From the NCBI RefSeq assembly GCF_029893805.1, contig NZ_JARXYP010000002.1, forward strand, positions 5,766,001-5,830,000: DNA of 64,000 nt, given 5' to 3'. Positions 41,004 to 48,615 of the stretch are shown one piece after another. The first letter of the stretch is position 1; every line of letters starts with the position of its first letter. A program made the position numbers and the translations under genes. The notes under the pieces were generated by a model. The model did no database searches and was not told where the DNA came from. It worked only from the letters and a program-made list of their open reading frames with translations. This stretch comes from Streptomyces sp. SAI-135. GTDB taxonomy: Bacteria > Actinomycetota > Actinomycetes > Streptomycetales > Streptomycetaceae.

Positions 41004-41845
41004 GCGCCGTCACCGACACCGCGCGCGTCGCGGCTCCCGGCAACCCCCTCGGCCAGTCCGTCCGGGACTCGCTGGTCGTCGCCAAGCGCAACCTGATCAG
41101 GATGTCCAGGATCCCGGAGATGGTGATCTTCGGGCTCATCCAGCCGATCATGTTCGTGGTGCTGTTCAGCTATGTCTTCGGCGGCTCCATGAACATCGGG
41201 GGCACCACGGACTCCTCCGTCTACCGCGAGTTCCTGATGGCCGGCATCTTCGCGCAGACCGTCACCTTCGCCACCGCGGGCGCCGGTGCCGGGATCGCCG
41301 ACGACATGCACAAGGGGCTCATCGACCGCTTCCGCTCACTGCCCATGGCCCGCGGGGCGGTGCTCACCGGACGGACACTCGCCGACCTGGTGCAGACTGC
41401 CCTGACCCTGTTCGTGCTGGCCATGGTCGCCCTGCTGGTCGGCTGGCGCACCCACACCAGCATCGGTGAGGTCCTCGGCGCCTTCGGCCTGCTGCTCCTG
41501 CTCGGGTACGCGTTCACCTGGGTCGGTGCCCTGATCGGCCTCTCCGTGCGGACGCCGGAGGCGGCCACCTCGGGAGGACTGATCTGGCTCTTCCCGGTGA
41601 CCTTCATCTCCAACGCGTTCGTGGACTCCAGCCGTATGACCCCCTGGCTTCAGCACGTCGCCGACTGGAACCCGTTCAGCGCCACGGTCCAGGCCTGCCG
41701 CAAGCTGTTCGGCAACCCCGGGGTGTCCCCCTCGGACGCATGGCCCATGCAGCACCCGGTCTGGGCCTCGCTGATCTACTCGGTCCTGATCGTCGTCGTG
41801 TTCAGAACCCTGGCGGTCCGCAAGTACCGCTCGGCCACCGCATGA
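41000..41845 (+). CDS. ABC-2 type permease (DrrB-like)
   Basis: A 281-residue membrane protein with six helices: IFGLIQPIMFVVLFSYVFGG, FLMAGIFAQTVTFATAGAGA, LADLVQTALTLFVLAMVALL, VLGAFGLLLLLGYAFTWVGA, ATSGGLIWLFPVTFISNAFV and WASLIYSVLIVVVFRTLAV. The cytoplasmic DDMHKGLIDRFRSLPMARGAV is the ABC-2 coupling motif. GTG 41000 overlaps the ATPase stop in a GTGA junction, so the two are translationally coupled. No cognate regulator is adjacent. Confidence 0.93.
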   Translation: MSAVTDTARVAAPGNPLGQSVRDSLVVAKRNLIRMSRIPEMVIFGLIQPIMFVVLFSYVFGGSMNIGGTTDSSVYREFLMAGIFAQTVTFATAGAGAGIADDMHKGLIDRFRSLPMARGAVLTGRTLADLVQTALTLFVLAMVALLVGWRTHTSIGEVLGAFGLLLLLGYAFTWVGALIGLSVRTPEAATSGGLIWLFPVTFISNAFVDSSRMTPWLQHVADWNPFSATVQACRKLFGNPGVSPSDAWPMQHPVWASLIYSVLIVVVFRTLAVRKYRSATA

Positions 41846-41849
41846 CGGA

Positions 41850-41878
41850 GCCCCCGGCACCGCGAGGGCGCCGGGGGC
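41850..41878. terminator. Terminator between permease and greA
   Basis: GCCCCCGGC (41850-41858) pairs with GCCGGGGGC (41870-41878), lying between the converging stops and usable on both strands. Confidence 0.65.
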
Positions 41879-41905
41879 CCGCCACATACGGACGGTCGGC
41901 CCGGG

Positions 41906-42406
41906 TCAGCCGTTGTAGGGCTCGGCCTTGAGGATGGTCACGGAGGCCTTCTTGCCGTTCGGAAGCTCGTACTCCGCCTCCTCGCCGACCTTGTGGCCGA
42001 TCACGCCGGAGCCGAGCGGGGACTGCGGCGAGTAGGTCTCCACGTCCGCGCTCGCGTACTCGCGCGAGGCGAGCAGGAAGGTCATCGTGTCGTCCTCGTC
42101 ACCGTCGAAGGCGATCGTCACGACCATGCCGGGCGCCACCGCGCCGTCCGCGGACGCCGGAGCCTCGCCGACCTTGGCCTTCTCCAGAAGCTGGGTCAGC
42201 TGGCGGATGCGGAGCTCCTGCTTGCCCTGCTCTTCCTTGGCCGCGTGGTACCCGCCGTTCTCGCGCAGGTCGCCCTCCTCGCGCGCTGCCGCGATCTTCG
42301 CGGTGACTTCCTCGCGCGCGGGACCAGACAGGTACGCCAGCTCTTCCTTGAGCTTGGTGTACGCCTCCTGGGTCAGCCAGGTGACGTCTTCGCTGGTCTG
42401 GGTCAC
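41906..42406 (-). CDS. greA: Transcription elongation factor GreA
   Basis: A 166-residue factor that rescues backtracked RNA polymerase by stimulating transcript cleavage. The N-terminal coiled coil (WLTQEAYTKLKEELAYLSGP to about 80) has the acidic tip EEGDLRENGGYHAAKEEQ (Asp/Glu equivalents of the cleavage site). The C-terminal FKBP-like domain has SPQSPLGSGVIGHKVGEEAEY. GTG 42406 has GAGGAG six bases upstream. The factor sits alone, as is common. Confidence 0.94.
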   Translation of the reverse strand: MTQTSEDVTWLTQEAYTKLKEELAYLSGPAREEVTAKIAAAREEGDLRENGGYHAAKEEQGKQELRIRQLTQLLEKAKVGEAPASADGAVAPGMVVTIAFDGDEDDTMTFLLASREYASADVETYSPQSPLGSGVIGHKVGEEAEYELPNGKKASVTILKAEPYNG

Positions 42407-42572
42407 AGGTGCTCCTCGTAGGTACTGGGAATACAAAGCATCGCCCTACCCAGAAGAATGTTCCTTCACGGATGGGCGAAACCACGAGCCTAACAATTCA
42501 GGGACCGAAGGGGGAGGACATAAGCCATCAGAAATACGTCGACGCAGGTCAGCGTGGAGAACGCGAGTGACG

Positions 42573-42971
42573 TCAGTCGGCGTGACAGCCCAGCAGCTCG
42601 GCCGTGGTGCCCCGGGCCGTCGTACGGAGCGTGACGACCTTGTCGATGCGGGTGGCGTCACCGCCGAAGCGGAAGTCGGCCCGGCCCACCTCGGAGCCGT
42701 CCGCCGCCTGGGAGCGGACCGTGCAGTAACCGGAGGTGCCGGAGTCCTTGCGGACCTCCAGATGGACCTTGACCGCGGAGTCCGTCGCGTCGAAGGCGAT
42801 CACCTCGCCGCTGATCTTGCTCTGGCCGACGTAGTGATAGGCGAAGTAACCGACCAGTGCGAGCAGGAGGGCTCCGAGCACGGCACCGGCGATCTTGAGC
42901 TTGTGATCGGCGCGCTCGTCCGAGGAACGGCCGTAACGGCCCTCGGGCAGCCGTGTGCTCGCCGTGCTCAT
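42573..42971 (-). CDS. DUF4307-like membrane protein
   Basis: A 132-residue protein: basic N-terminus (PEGRYGRSSDERADHKLK), one transmembrane segment (IAGAVLGALLLALVGYFAYH, about 28-47) and an extracytoplasmic beta domain (ISGEVIAFDATDSAVKVHLE, GYCTVRSQAADGSEVG, FRFGG, LGCHAD). The two Cys could form a disulfide. Actinobacterial DUF4307 proteins match this layout and have no assigned function. Divergent from mca, where the gene partner is conserved in my recollection. Confidence 0.8.
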   Translation of the reverse strand: MSTASTRLPEGRYGRSSDERADHKLKIAGAVLGALLLALVGYFAYHYVGQSKISGEVIAFDATDSAVKVHLEVRKDSGTSGYCTVRSQAADGSEVGRADFRFGGDATRIDKVVTLRTTARGTTAELLGCHAD

Positions 42972-43001
42972 GATCGTCTCCCTGGAAACCAGGCCGCGGA
43001 A

Positions 43002-43031
43002 TTAATCGTCCCCCGATTCGGTCACTATAGA
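43002..43031 (+). promoter_or_regulatory. Possible mca promoter
   Basis: TTAATC (43002-43007) and TATAGA (43026-43031) are 18 bp apart, with the mca TTG 54 bp downstream. The -10 match is good and the -35 weak. Confidence 0.4.
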
Positions 43032-43085
43032 AGCCGCCGTTCGCGCCCGAAGACACCGGGGGCGCCGACCTACGAGGATTGAGTC

Positions 43086-43967
43086 TTGACTGACCAGCTG
43101 CGACTGATGGCCGTGCACGCCCACCCCGACGACGAGTCGAGCAAGGGCGCGGCCACCATGGCGAAGTACGTGTCCGAGGGGGTGGACGTGCTGGTCGTGA
43201 CCTGCACGGGAGGGGAGCGCGGCTCCATCCTCAATCCCAAGCTTCAGGGCGACACGTACATCGAGGAGCACATCCACGAGGTGCGCAAGAAGGAGATGGA
43301 CGAGGCCCGGGAGATCCTCGGCGTCAAGCAGGAGTGGCTCGGGTTCGTCGACTCCGGCCTGCCCGAGGGCGACCCGCTGCCGCCGCTGCCCGAGGGCTGC
43401 TTCGCCCTGGAGGACGTCGACAAGGCGGCCGGCGAGCTGGTGAAGCAGATCCGCGCCTTCCGTCCGCAGGTGATCACCACCTACGACGAGAACGGCGGCT
43501 ACCCGCACCCCGACCACATCATGACCCACAAGATCTCGATGGTGGCGTTCGAGGGCGCGGCGGACACCGAGAAGTTCCCGGAGCCCGAGTACGGCCCGGC
43601 CCACCAGCCGCAGAAGCTGTACTACAACCAGGGCTTCAACCGCCCCCGCACCGAGGCGCTGCACAACGCGCTGCTCGAGCGCGGCCTGGAGTCGCCGTAC
43701 GGGGACTGGCTCAAGCGCTGGGACGAGTCGCCGATGCGGGACCGCACCCTGACCACGCACATCCCGTGCGCCGACTTCTTCGAGATCCGCGACAAGGCCC
43801 TGATCGCGCACGCCACGCAGATCGACCCCGACGGCGGCTGGTTCAAGGTCCCGCTGGAGATCCAGAAGGAGGTCTGGCCGACGGAGGAGTACGAGCTCGC
43901 GAAGTCCCTCGTCGATACCTCCCTCCCCGAGGACGACCTGTTTGCGGGCATCCGCGACAATGCCTGA
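43086..43967 (+). CDS. mca: Mycothiol S-conjugate amidase
   Basis: A 293-residue zinc amidase that cleaves mycothiol-drug and mycothiol-electrophile conjugates, so that mercapturates can be exported. The zinc site is HAHPDDES (His13, Asp16) with HPDHIMTH (His144 region). Family segments TGGERGSILNPKLQGD, VDSGLPEGDPLPPLPEGCFA and TYDENGGYPHPDH match Mca rather than the related GlcNAc-Ins deacetylase MshB. The TTG start at 43086 is preceded by GAGGATTGAG, and a 5-bp spacing is acceptable. A small membrane protein gene overlaps or abuts its stop. Confidence 0.94.
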   Translation: MTDQLRLMAVHAHPDDESSKGAATMAKYVSEGVDVLVVTCTGGERGSILNPKLQGDTYIEEHIHEVRKKEMDEAREILGVKQEWLGFVDSGLPEGDPLPPLPEGCFALEDVDKAAGELVKQIRAFRPQVITTYDENGGYPHPDHIMTHKISMVAFEGAADTEKFPEPEYGPAHQPQKLYYNQGFNRPRTEALHNALLERGLESPYGDWLKRWDESPMRDRTLTTHIPCADFFEIRDKALIAHATQIDPDGGWFKVPLEIQKEVWPTEEYELAKSLVDTSLPEDDLFAGIRDNA

Positions 43968-43968
43968 C

Positions 43969-44217
43969 ATGAGCGCAAGCGCAAGCCTGGCAATGACGCA
44001 CCTCGTGACCTTCGCCAAGGAGGTCGACGAGGACAAGGTCACCCCCGGCGTCCTCGGCTTCATCGTCTTCGCGGCGATGGCCCTGGCGGTGTGGGCCCTG
44101 ATGAAGTCCATGAGCAGGCACATGAACAAGGTCGACTTCAAGGAGTCCCCGGACGAGACCTCCGGCAAGGGAACCGCGGAAAACTCCTCCGGCAAGGCCT
44201 CACCGGCCAAGGGCTGA
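43969..44217 (+). CDS. Small membrane protein downstream of mca
   Basis: An 82-residue product, start ATG 43969 (or 43960, overlapping the mca stop). It has a short N-terminus (SASASLAMTHLVTFAKEVDE), one helix (GVLGFIVFAAMALAVWALM), a basic cytoplasmic stretch (KSMSRHMNKVDF) and a Ser/Lys-rich tail. The tight junction implies translation coupling to mca. No function can be read; the position suggests a membrane partner for mycothiol conjugate handling, which is inference. Confidence 0.75.
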   Translation: MSASASLAMTHLVTFAKEVDEDKVTPGVLGFIVFAAMALAVWALMKSMSRHMNKVDFKESPDETSGKGTAENSSGKASPAKG

Positions 44218-44480
44218 GCCACGCGGCGGCCGTGACGGGAGGGAGGTCTCCCTCCCGATCTCGGCCGGTCGGCGGTTCACGGGGTGACCCCCGAAGGCGG
44301 TAGCACGGTGCGCACTCCGGGCCGGTGTCCGGAGCGCCGGAATCGTCGTGGCCCTGTGATGCGGGGGCGTGCCGCGTCCCGTGCCGGGGCCGTGCCGGTG
44401 TGACAACCACGCGGCATGACTCCGCCGCCGCGCGGGCGCCGGGTATGTGGGCGTGCCTCTGCCCATGGCGAAGCCCTCGC

Positions 44481-44800
44481 CGTCGGCCGGTGACGGCAGC
44501 CGCAGACTGACTCCGCGCGCAGCGGGAGAGACCGTCGCCGGAGTGGGTGTCCCGGTCACGGGGACCGGACCGCCTGTGCCTCCGCCGTTTCAGCGGTGAC
44601 CGCAGCGCACGCGACGACTCCGCACGCCGGGGGTAGGACGGTGTCCCGATCGTCGGCACCGCCCGTGTCAACGGCGTCGGCCGGTGACGGCAGCCGCTCG
44701 GGACGGTCCGCGCACAGTGGACGAGACCGTGGCCCGGTCCCGGCCGACCTCCCGAGCACCGCAAGCGCCGGGCCGCCGCCGGTCAGTGACCGCGGCGCAC
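44481..44800. repeat. Old degenerate duplication of about 190 bp
   Basis: CGTCGGCCGGTGACGGCAGCCGC occurs at 44481-44503 and 44675-44697 (194 bp apart), and GTGACCGC[A/G]GCGCAC at about 44596 and 44787 (191 bp apart), in the same order. Diverged tandem copies of a 190-bp block are the simplest reading. Reading frames across it look like composition artefacts. Confidence 0.55.
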
Positions 44801-44847
44801 TCAGCGGGGGGCGGAGTGTGTCCTGGCCGCAGCCAGCCGCCGATCAC

Positions 44848-45236
44848 TTCCCGTGCCGGGCGGGTGGGCCTGAGTTCCCGTGCCCGTGCCGGGCGGGTGG
44901 GCCTGAGTTCCCGTGCCCGTGCCGGGCGGGTGGGCCTGAGTTCCCGTGCCCGTGCCGGGCGGGTGGGCCTGAGTTCCCGTGCCCGTGCCGGGCGGGTGGG
45001 CCTGAGTTCCCGTGCCCGTGCCGGGCGGGTGGGCCTGAGTTCCCGTGCCCGTGCCGGGCGGGTGGGCCTGAGTTCCCGTGCCCGTGCCGGGCGGGTGGGC
45101 CTGAGTTCCCGTGCCCGTGCCGGGCGGGTGGGCCTGAGTTCCCGTGCCCGCACCGGGCAGGTGGGCCCGTGTTCCTGTCCCCGTGTCGGCAGGTGGGCCC
45201 GTGTCCCTGTCCCCGTGCCGGGCAGGTGAACCCGTG
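44848..45236. repeat. 33-bp minisatellite
   Basis: Nine copies of a 33-bp unit follow with exact period (marker GGGCCTGAG ends at 44871-series positions, then every 33 bp to 45135). At least three degenerate copies follow up to the STAND gene stop at 45243. The first eight are essentially identical. Since 33 is a multiple of three, frames stay open on both strands and give 11-residue repeats (for example RAGGPEFPCPC, or PARARELRPTR on the other strand), but no start site or codon bias supports either. Together with 44481-44800 this fills 44218-45242. Confidence 0.9.
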
Positions 45237-45242
45237 TCCCCG

Positions 45243-48200
45243 TCACCCCCGCGCCGAAGCCACCCCCACGCCCATCACCTCACGGGCGTGCCGGTTGGGG
45301 ACCATGCCCAGGCGCCAGGCCTGCCAGCCCGCGTCCAGGTTCACCCCGCGTTCCAGCAGCAGCCCGTACGCGCCCACGTAATCGTCCAGCTTCGCGTCGC
45401 GGGCCCCGTGCTCCCGGCGGGCCAGTTCCGCCAGCTCCTCCTGGGCCACCGCCGCGCCGATCTCCACGCCGCCGGGTGCCGCGTACGGCAGCAGGGTGCA
45501 GCGCAGGAAGCGGGCCCAGTCCTCGCCCCGCCGGTCACCGTAGGAGGCGAACAGGGCCGCCGCCTCGTCGCACAGCGCGAGGGCCTGCGGGGTACGGCCG
45601 TTGCCCGCGTCCACCACCGCCAGTTCGAGGCAGGTCCACGCCTCGCCGTGGGCGACGCCGATGCGCTGGAAGTCGGCACGGGCGTCGACCAGGAGCTGCC
45701 GGGCGAAACCCGAGTTGCGCAACGAGCCGGTCTGCGCGGCCCGTTGGTCGCGGGTGACGCGGGCCGAGTGGTGCCGGGCGCAGGCCAGACCGTAGACGTC
45801 CCGCATCCGGGAGAACATCGTGCGGGAACGCTCCAGCTCGCGGACCGCGAGGTCCAGGTTGCCGGTCTCCTCCAGTGCCTGGCCCAGGTAGTACACCGTC
45901 CACGCCTCACCGCGCGCGTCCTCGTTGTCGCGGTGCCGGGAGGCCGCCTGGCGCAGACCGTCCACCGCCGCCGACGGGTCTCCGGCCACCAGCCGCGCCC
46001 GCGCCAGCTGCGTCATCGCCCACGCCTCGCCGCGCGCGTCACGGGTGCGGCCGTACAGGTCGAGGGCCGTCCTGAGCTCCGACTCCGCACGCGGCACCTC
46101 ACCCATGCGCAGGGCGAGCTGGCCGAGCTGGAAGTGCGCCCAGGCCTCGCCGTGCACGGACTCGCCGGCCCGGTGCAGGACCAGGGAACGGGTGAGCAGG
46201 TCCAGGGACTCCGCCACCCGCCCGCGGTCACGCTCGACGGCCGCCAGCGCGTGCATGGTCCAGGCCCGGTCCGTGGCCAGTTCGGGAGGCGACTGGAGGG
46301 CCAGCGCCTCCTGGAGCTTCGCCGCCGCCTCCGTCAGCTGGCCCTGGTGGTGCAGGGTGATGCCCAGCGAGCACAGGGCGCGCGCGGCACCCGCATCGTG
46401 GTTCGCCTCCATGTACAGGTCGACCACCGAGGTCAGCGTCGTGCGCGCCTTGTCCAGCTCACCGAGCTGACGGGCGGCGATACCGGTGCGCCACTGCACC
46501 GAGCGGACCAGCAGCCCCTGGTCCACCGCCTGCGCCAGCTCGCTGATCTCCCCGAGGCGGTAGAGATCGCCGCGCAGCAGGCAGTAGTCGCACAGCGCGC
46601 CCAGGAGGTTGAGGACCGCCCCCTGGTTGACGCCCTCCGCGTGCCGCAGCGCCGCCGTGATGAAGCTCGACTCGTCGTCCAGCCAGCGCAGCGCCTCGTC
46701 GAGGGAGGTGAAGCCGTGCGGGCTGAAGCGGTCCGAGCGGGTCGACATGTTGCCGTCGACCAGGCGCAGCACCGAGTCGGCGAGGTCGGCGTAGTTGACG
46801 ATGAGGCGCTCCTGCGCGGCCGTGCGCTCGGCCGGCTCCTCCTCGTCCGCCAGCCTGGCCTGGGCGAAGGCGCGGACCACGTCATGGACGCGGTAGCGGC
46901 TGCCGCGGACGTGGTCGATCAGGCCCGCCCGGGCCAGTGCCGTCAGATGCCGGATCGCCTCCGTCTCGTCGGTGGCCAGCAGCGCGGCGGCCGCGGCGGC
47001 ACCGAGCGAGGCCCGGCCGGCCAGCGCGAGCCGGCGCAGCAGCCGGCGGGCCTGCTCGGACTGGTCGGTGTAGCGCAGCCACAGGGCACGCTCGACGGGC
47101 GCGACCGGGCCGTACGCGCCGAGATCCGAGGCGAGTTGGCGCGGGGAGCGGGGGCCGAGGGACGAACCCGCGATGCGCAGGGCCAGGGGCAGCCCGCCGC
47201 ACAGTTCCCTGATCCGGTCGGCGGACTGGGCGTCGTAGGGGCCGGTGGCGGACTGCGCGGCCGCGTCCAGGAGCTCCTCGGCGCCCGCCGCGTCCAGGGC
47301 GTCGACCGCGAGTTCGTGCACATGGGCGGCGAGGTCCGCGGGCAGGCCGAGCGGCTCGCGCGCGGTGACCAGGATCAGACTGTCGGAACGCTCGGGCACG
47401 AGTGTGCGGACCTGCTCGGGATCCGAGGCGTCGTCCAGCACGATCGTCACCGGCAGACCGGTCAGATGCTGGTGGTACAGCTCGCTCAGCCGTTTGACCT
47501 GCTGGTCGGGGGAGGAACGCTCACGGAACAGGAGCTGTTCGCGGGGCGCGCCGAGGCGGTTCAGCAGATGCAGCAGCGCGTCCCGGGTGGAGAGCGGGGA
47601 CTCCTCCGGGTTGTCCCCGCGCAGGTCCACGACGCAGGCCCCGCGGAAGTAGTCCCTGAGGTCGTGCGCCGCCCGCACGGCCAGGGCCGTACGGCCGCTG
47701 CCGGGCGGTCCGTGCAGGACGACCACGGTGGGCCGGGTCTCGGTGGTCGCCCGCGCGGCCTGCACCCACTGCCTGATACGGCCCATCTCCGTGCGCCGGC
47801 CCGCGAACTCACCCGTCTGCTCGGGGAGTTGGCCGAACGACTGCTCCAGCACGCTCCTTCCGCGGGCCGCCGCGCTCTTGTCCGTGCCCCGCAGTCGCGG
47901 GCCCGCCTTCTTCGGGCCGGTCGACGCGCTCAGCACCCGCTGCTGGTCGAGGAAGGGCCGGATCCCCCGTACTTCCAGAGCCGTCAGCCACTGGAGCCGC
48001 AGCTGCTCCGGGCCGCCGGGCTGACCGATGGCGCCCGCCCGGTGGTGCGCGGCCGGCAGATGCGAGCCGGCCACCTTCACGACGGTCGCCGCCGCGCCCA
48101 CGACCCCCACGACCACGCCCGCGCCCAGCGCGGTGCCCGTGCCGGTGCCGAGCGCCAGGTCGGCGACGGCGGCGGCAAGGGCGGCGACCGCGGCCACCAG

Positions 48201-48446
48201 CAGGGGAGTGCCCGACGCCTCCTTCGCGTACCGCTGCCGGAAGGTGAGCTGCCCGGCCTGCGCCTCGTCCAGCGCCCGCGTGTAGGCCTCGTACTCCTCG
48301 GCGGCCGTCTGCGCCATCGCGTCCAGTGATCCACGGGCCCGCGCGAGCAGTACGGCGCCGTCGACCCGTCCGCCCGACCGCCGCACCTCCTCCTCCACGG
48401 CCCGCCCCAACAGCCGTTCGGCTTCCGCCCGATGGCTGTCCCGCAT
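45243..48446 (-). CDS. Membrane-anchored STAND (NB-ARC) TPR regulator
   Basis: A 1067-residue protein from ATG 48446 (GGAGGGGG upstream). A helical N-terminus of about 75 residues is followed by two hydrophobic segments (TPLLVAAVAALAAAVADLAL and GTALGAGVVVGVVGAAATVV, about 80-130). The NB-ARC ATPase has Walker A LHGPPGSGRTALA (about 245), Walker B VTIVLDDASDP and GGLPLALRIAGSSL, then a winged-helix-like segment and about ten tetratricopeptide units. STAND proteins such as AfsR are ATP-driven switches. This one lacks the SARP DNA-binding domain and is tethered to the membrane, suggesting a signalling platform. Confidence 0.88.
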   Translation of the reverse strand: MRDSHRAEAERLLGRAVEEEVRRSGGRVDGAVLLARARGSLDAMAQTAAEEYEAYTRALDEAQAGQLTFRQRYAKEASGTPLLVAAVAALAAAVADLALGTGTGTALGAGVVVGVVGAAATVVKVAGSHLPAAHHRAGAIGQPGGPEQLRLQWLTALEVRGIRPFLDQQRVLSASTGPKKAGPRLRGTDKSAAARGRSVLEQSFGQLPEQTGEFAGRRTEMGRIRQWVQAARATTETRPTVVVLHGPPGSGRTALAVRAAHDLRDYFRGACVVDLRGDNPEESPLSTRDALLHLLNRLGAPREQLLFRERSSPDQQVKRLSELYHQHLTGLPVTIVLDDASDPEQVRTLVPERSDSLILVTAREPLGLPADLAAHVHELAVDALDAAGAEELLDAAAQSATGPYDAQSADRIRELCGGLPLALRIAGSSLGPRSPRQLASDLGAYGPVAPVERALWLRYTDQSEQARRLLRRLALAGRASLGAAAAAALLATDETEAIRHLTALARAGLIDHVRGSRYRVHDVVRAFAQARLADEEEPAERTAAQERLIVNYADLADSVLRLVDGNMSTRSDRFSPHGFTSLDEALRWLDDESSFITAALRHAEGVNQGAVLNLLGALCDYCLLRGDLYRLGEISELAQAVDQGLLVRSVQWRTGIAARQLGELDKARTTLTSVVDLYMEANHDAGAARALCSLGITLHHQGQLTEAAAKLQEALALQSPPELATDRAWTMHALAAVERDRGRVAESLDLLTRSLVLHRAGESVHGEAWAHFQLGQLALRMGEVPRAESELRTALDLYGRTRDARGEAWAMTQLARARLVAGDPSAAVDGLRQAASRHRDNEDARGEAWTVYYLGQALEETGNLDLAVRELERSRTMFSRMRDVYGLACARHHSARVTRDQRAAQTGSLRNSGFARQLLVDARADFQRIGVAHGEAWTCLELAVVDAGNGRTPQALALCDEAAALFASYGDRRGEDWARFLRCTLLPYAAPGGVEIGAAVAQEELAELARREHGARDAKLDDYVGAYGLLLERGVNLDAGWQAWRLGMVPNRHAREVMGVGVASARG

Positions 48447-48615
48447 GTCACGTCCCCCTCCGGCGGCAACGGCTTTCTTGGTCAAGTGTGCTGCGGACGG
48501 GGCATCGGGGCGAGAGGGCGAACGCTCCCGGCGTGATCGGGGCGCGTTCACCGACGTCAGCGTCCGGGACACGTCTGACGCCCCACCCGAGGGGTACTGC
48601 GGCAGGATGGACTCC

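Noticed and set aside
44848..45236. CRISPR array
   Set aside because: Repeats are directly adjacent with no spacers, and no cas gene is nearby.
44596..45381. Repeat protein with RAGGPEFPCPC units
   Set aside because: The units come from the 33-bp minisatellite, other frames give equally open repeats, and the frame runs into the opposite-strand STAND gene.
45144..48329. 1061-residue plus-strand frame over the STAND gene
   Set aside because: Mirror of a real NB-ARC/TPR gene; Arg/Gly/Gln-biased sequence without domains.
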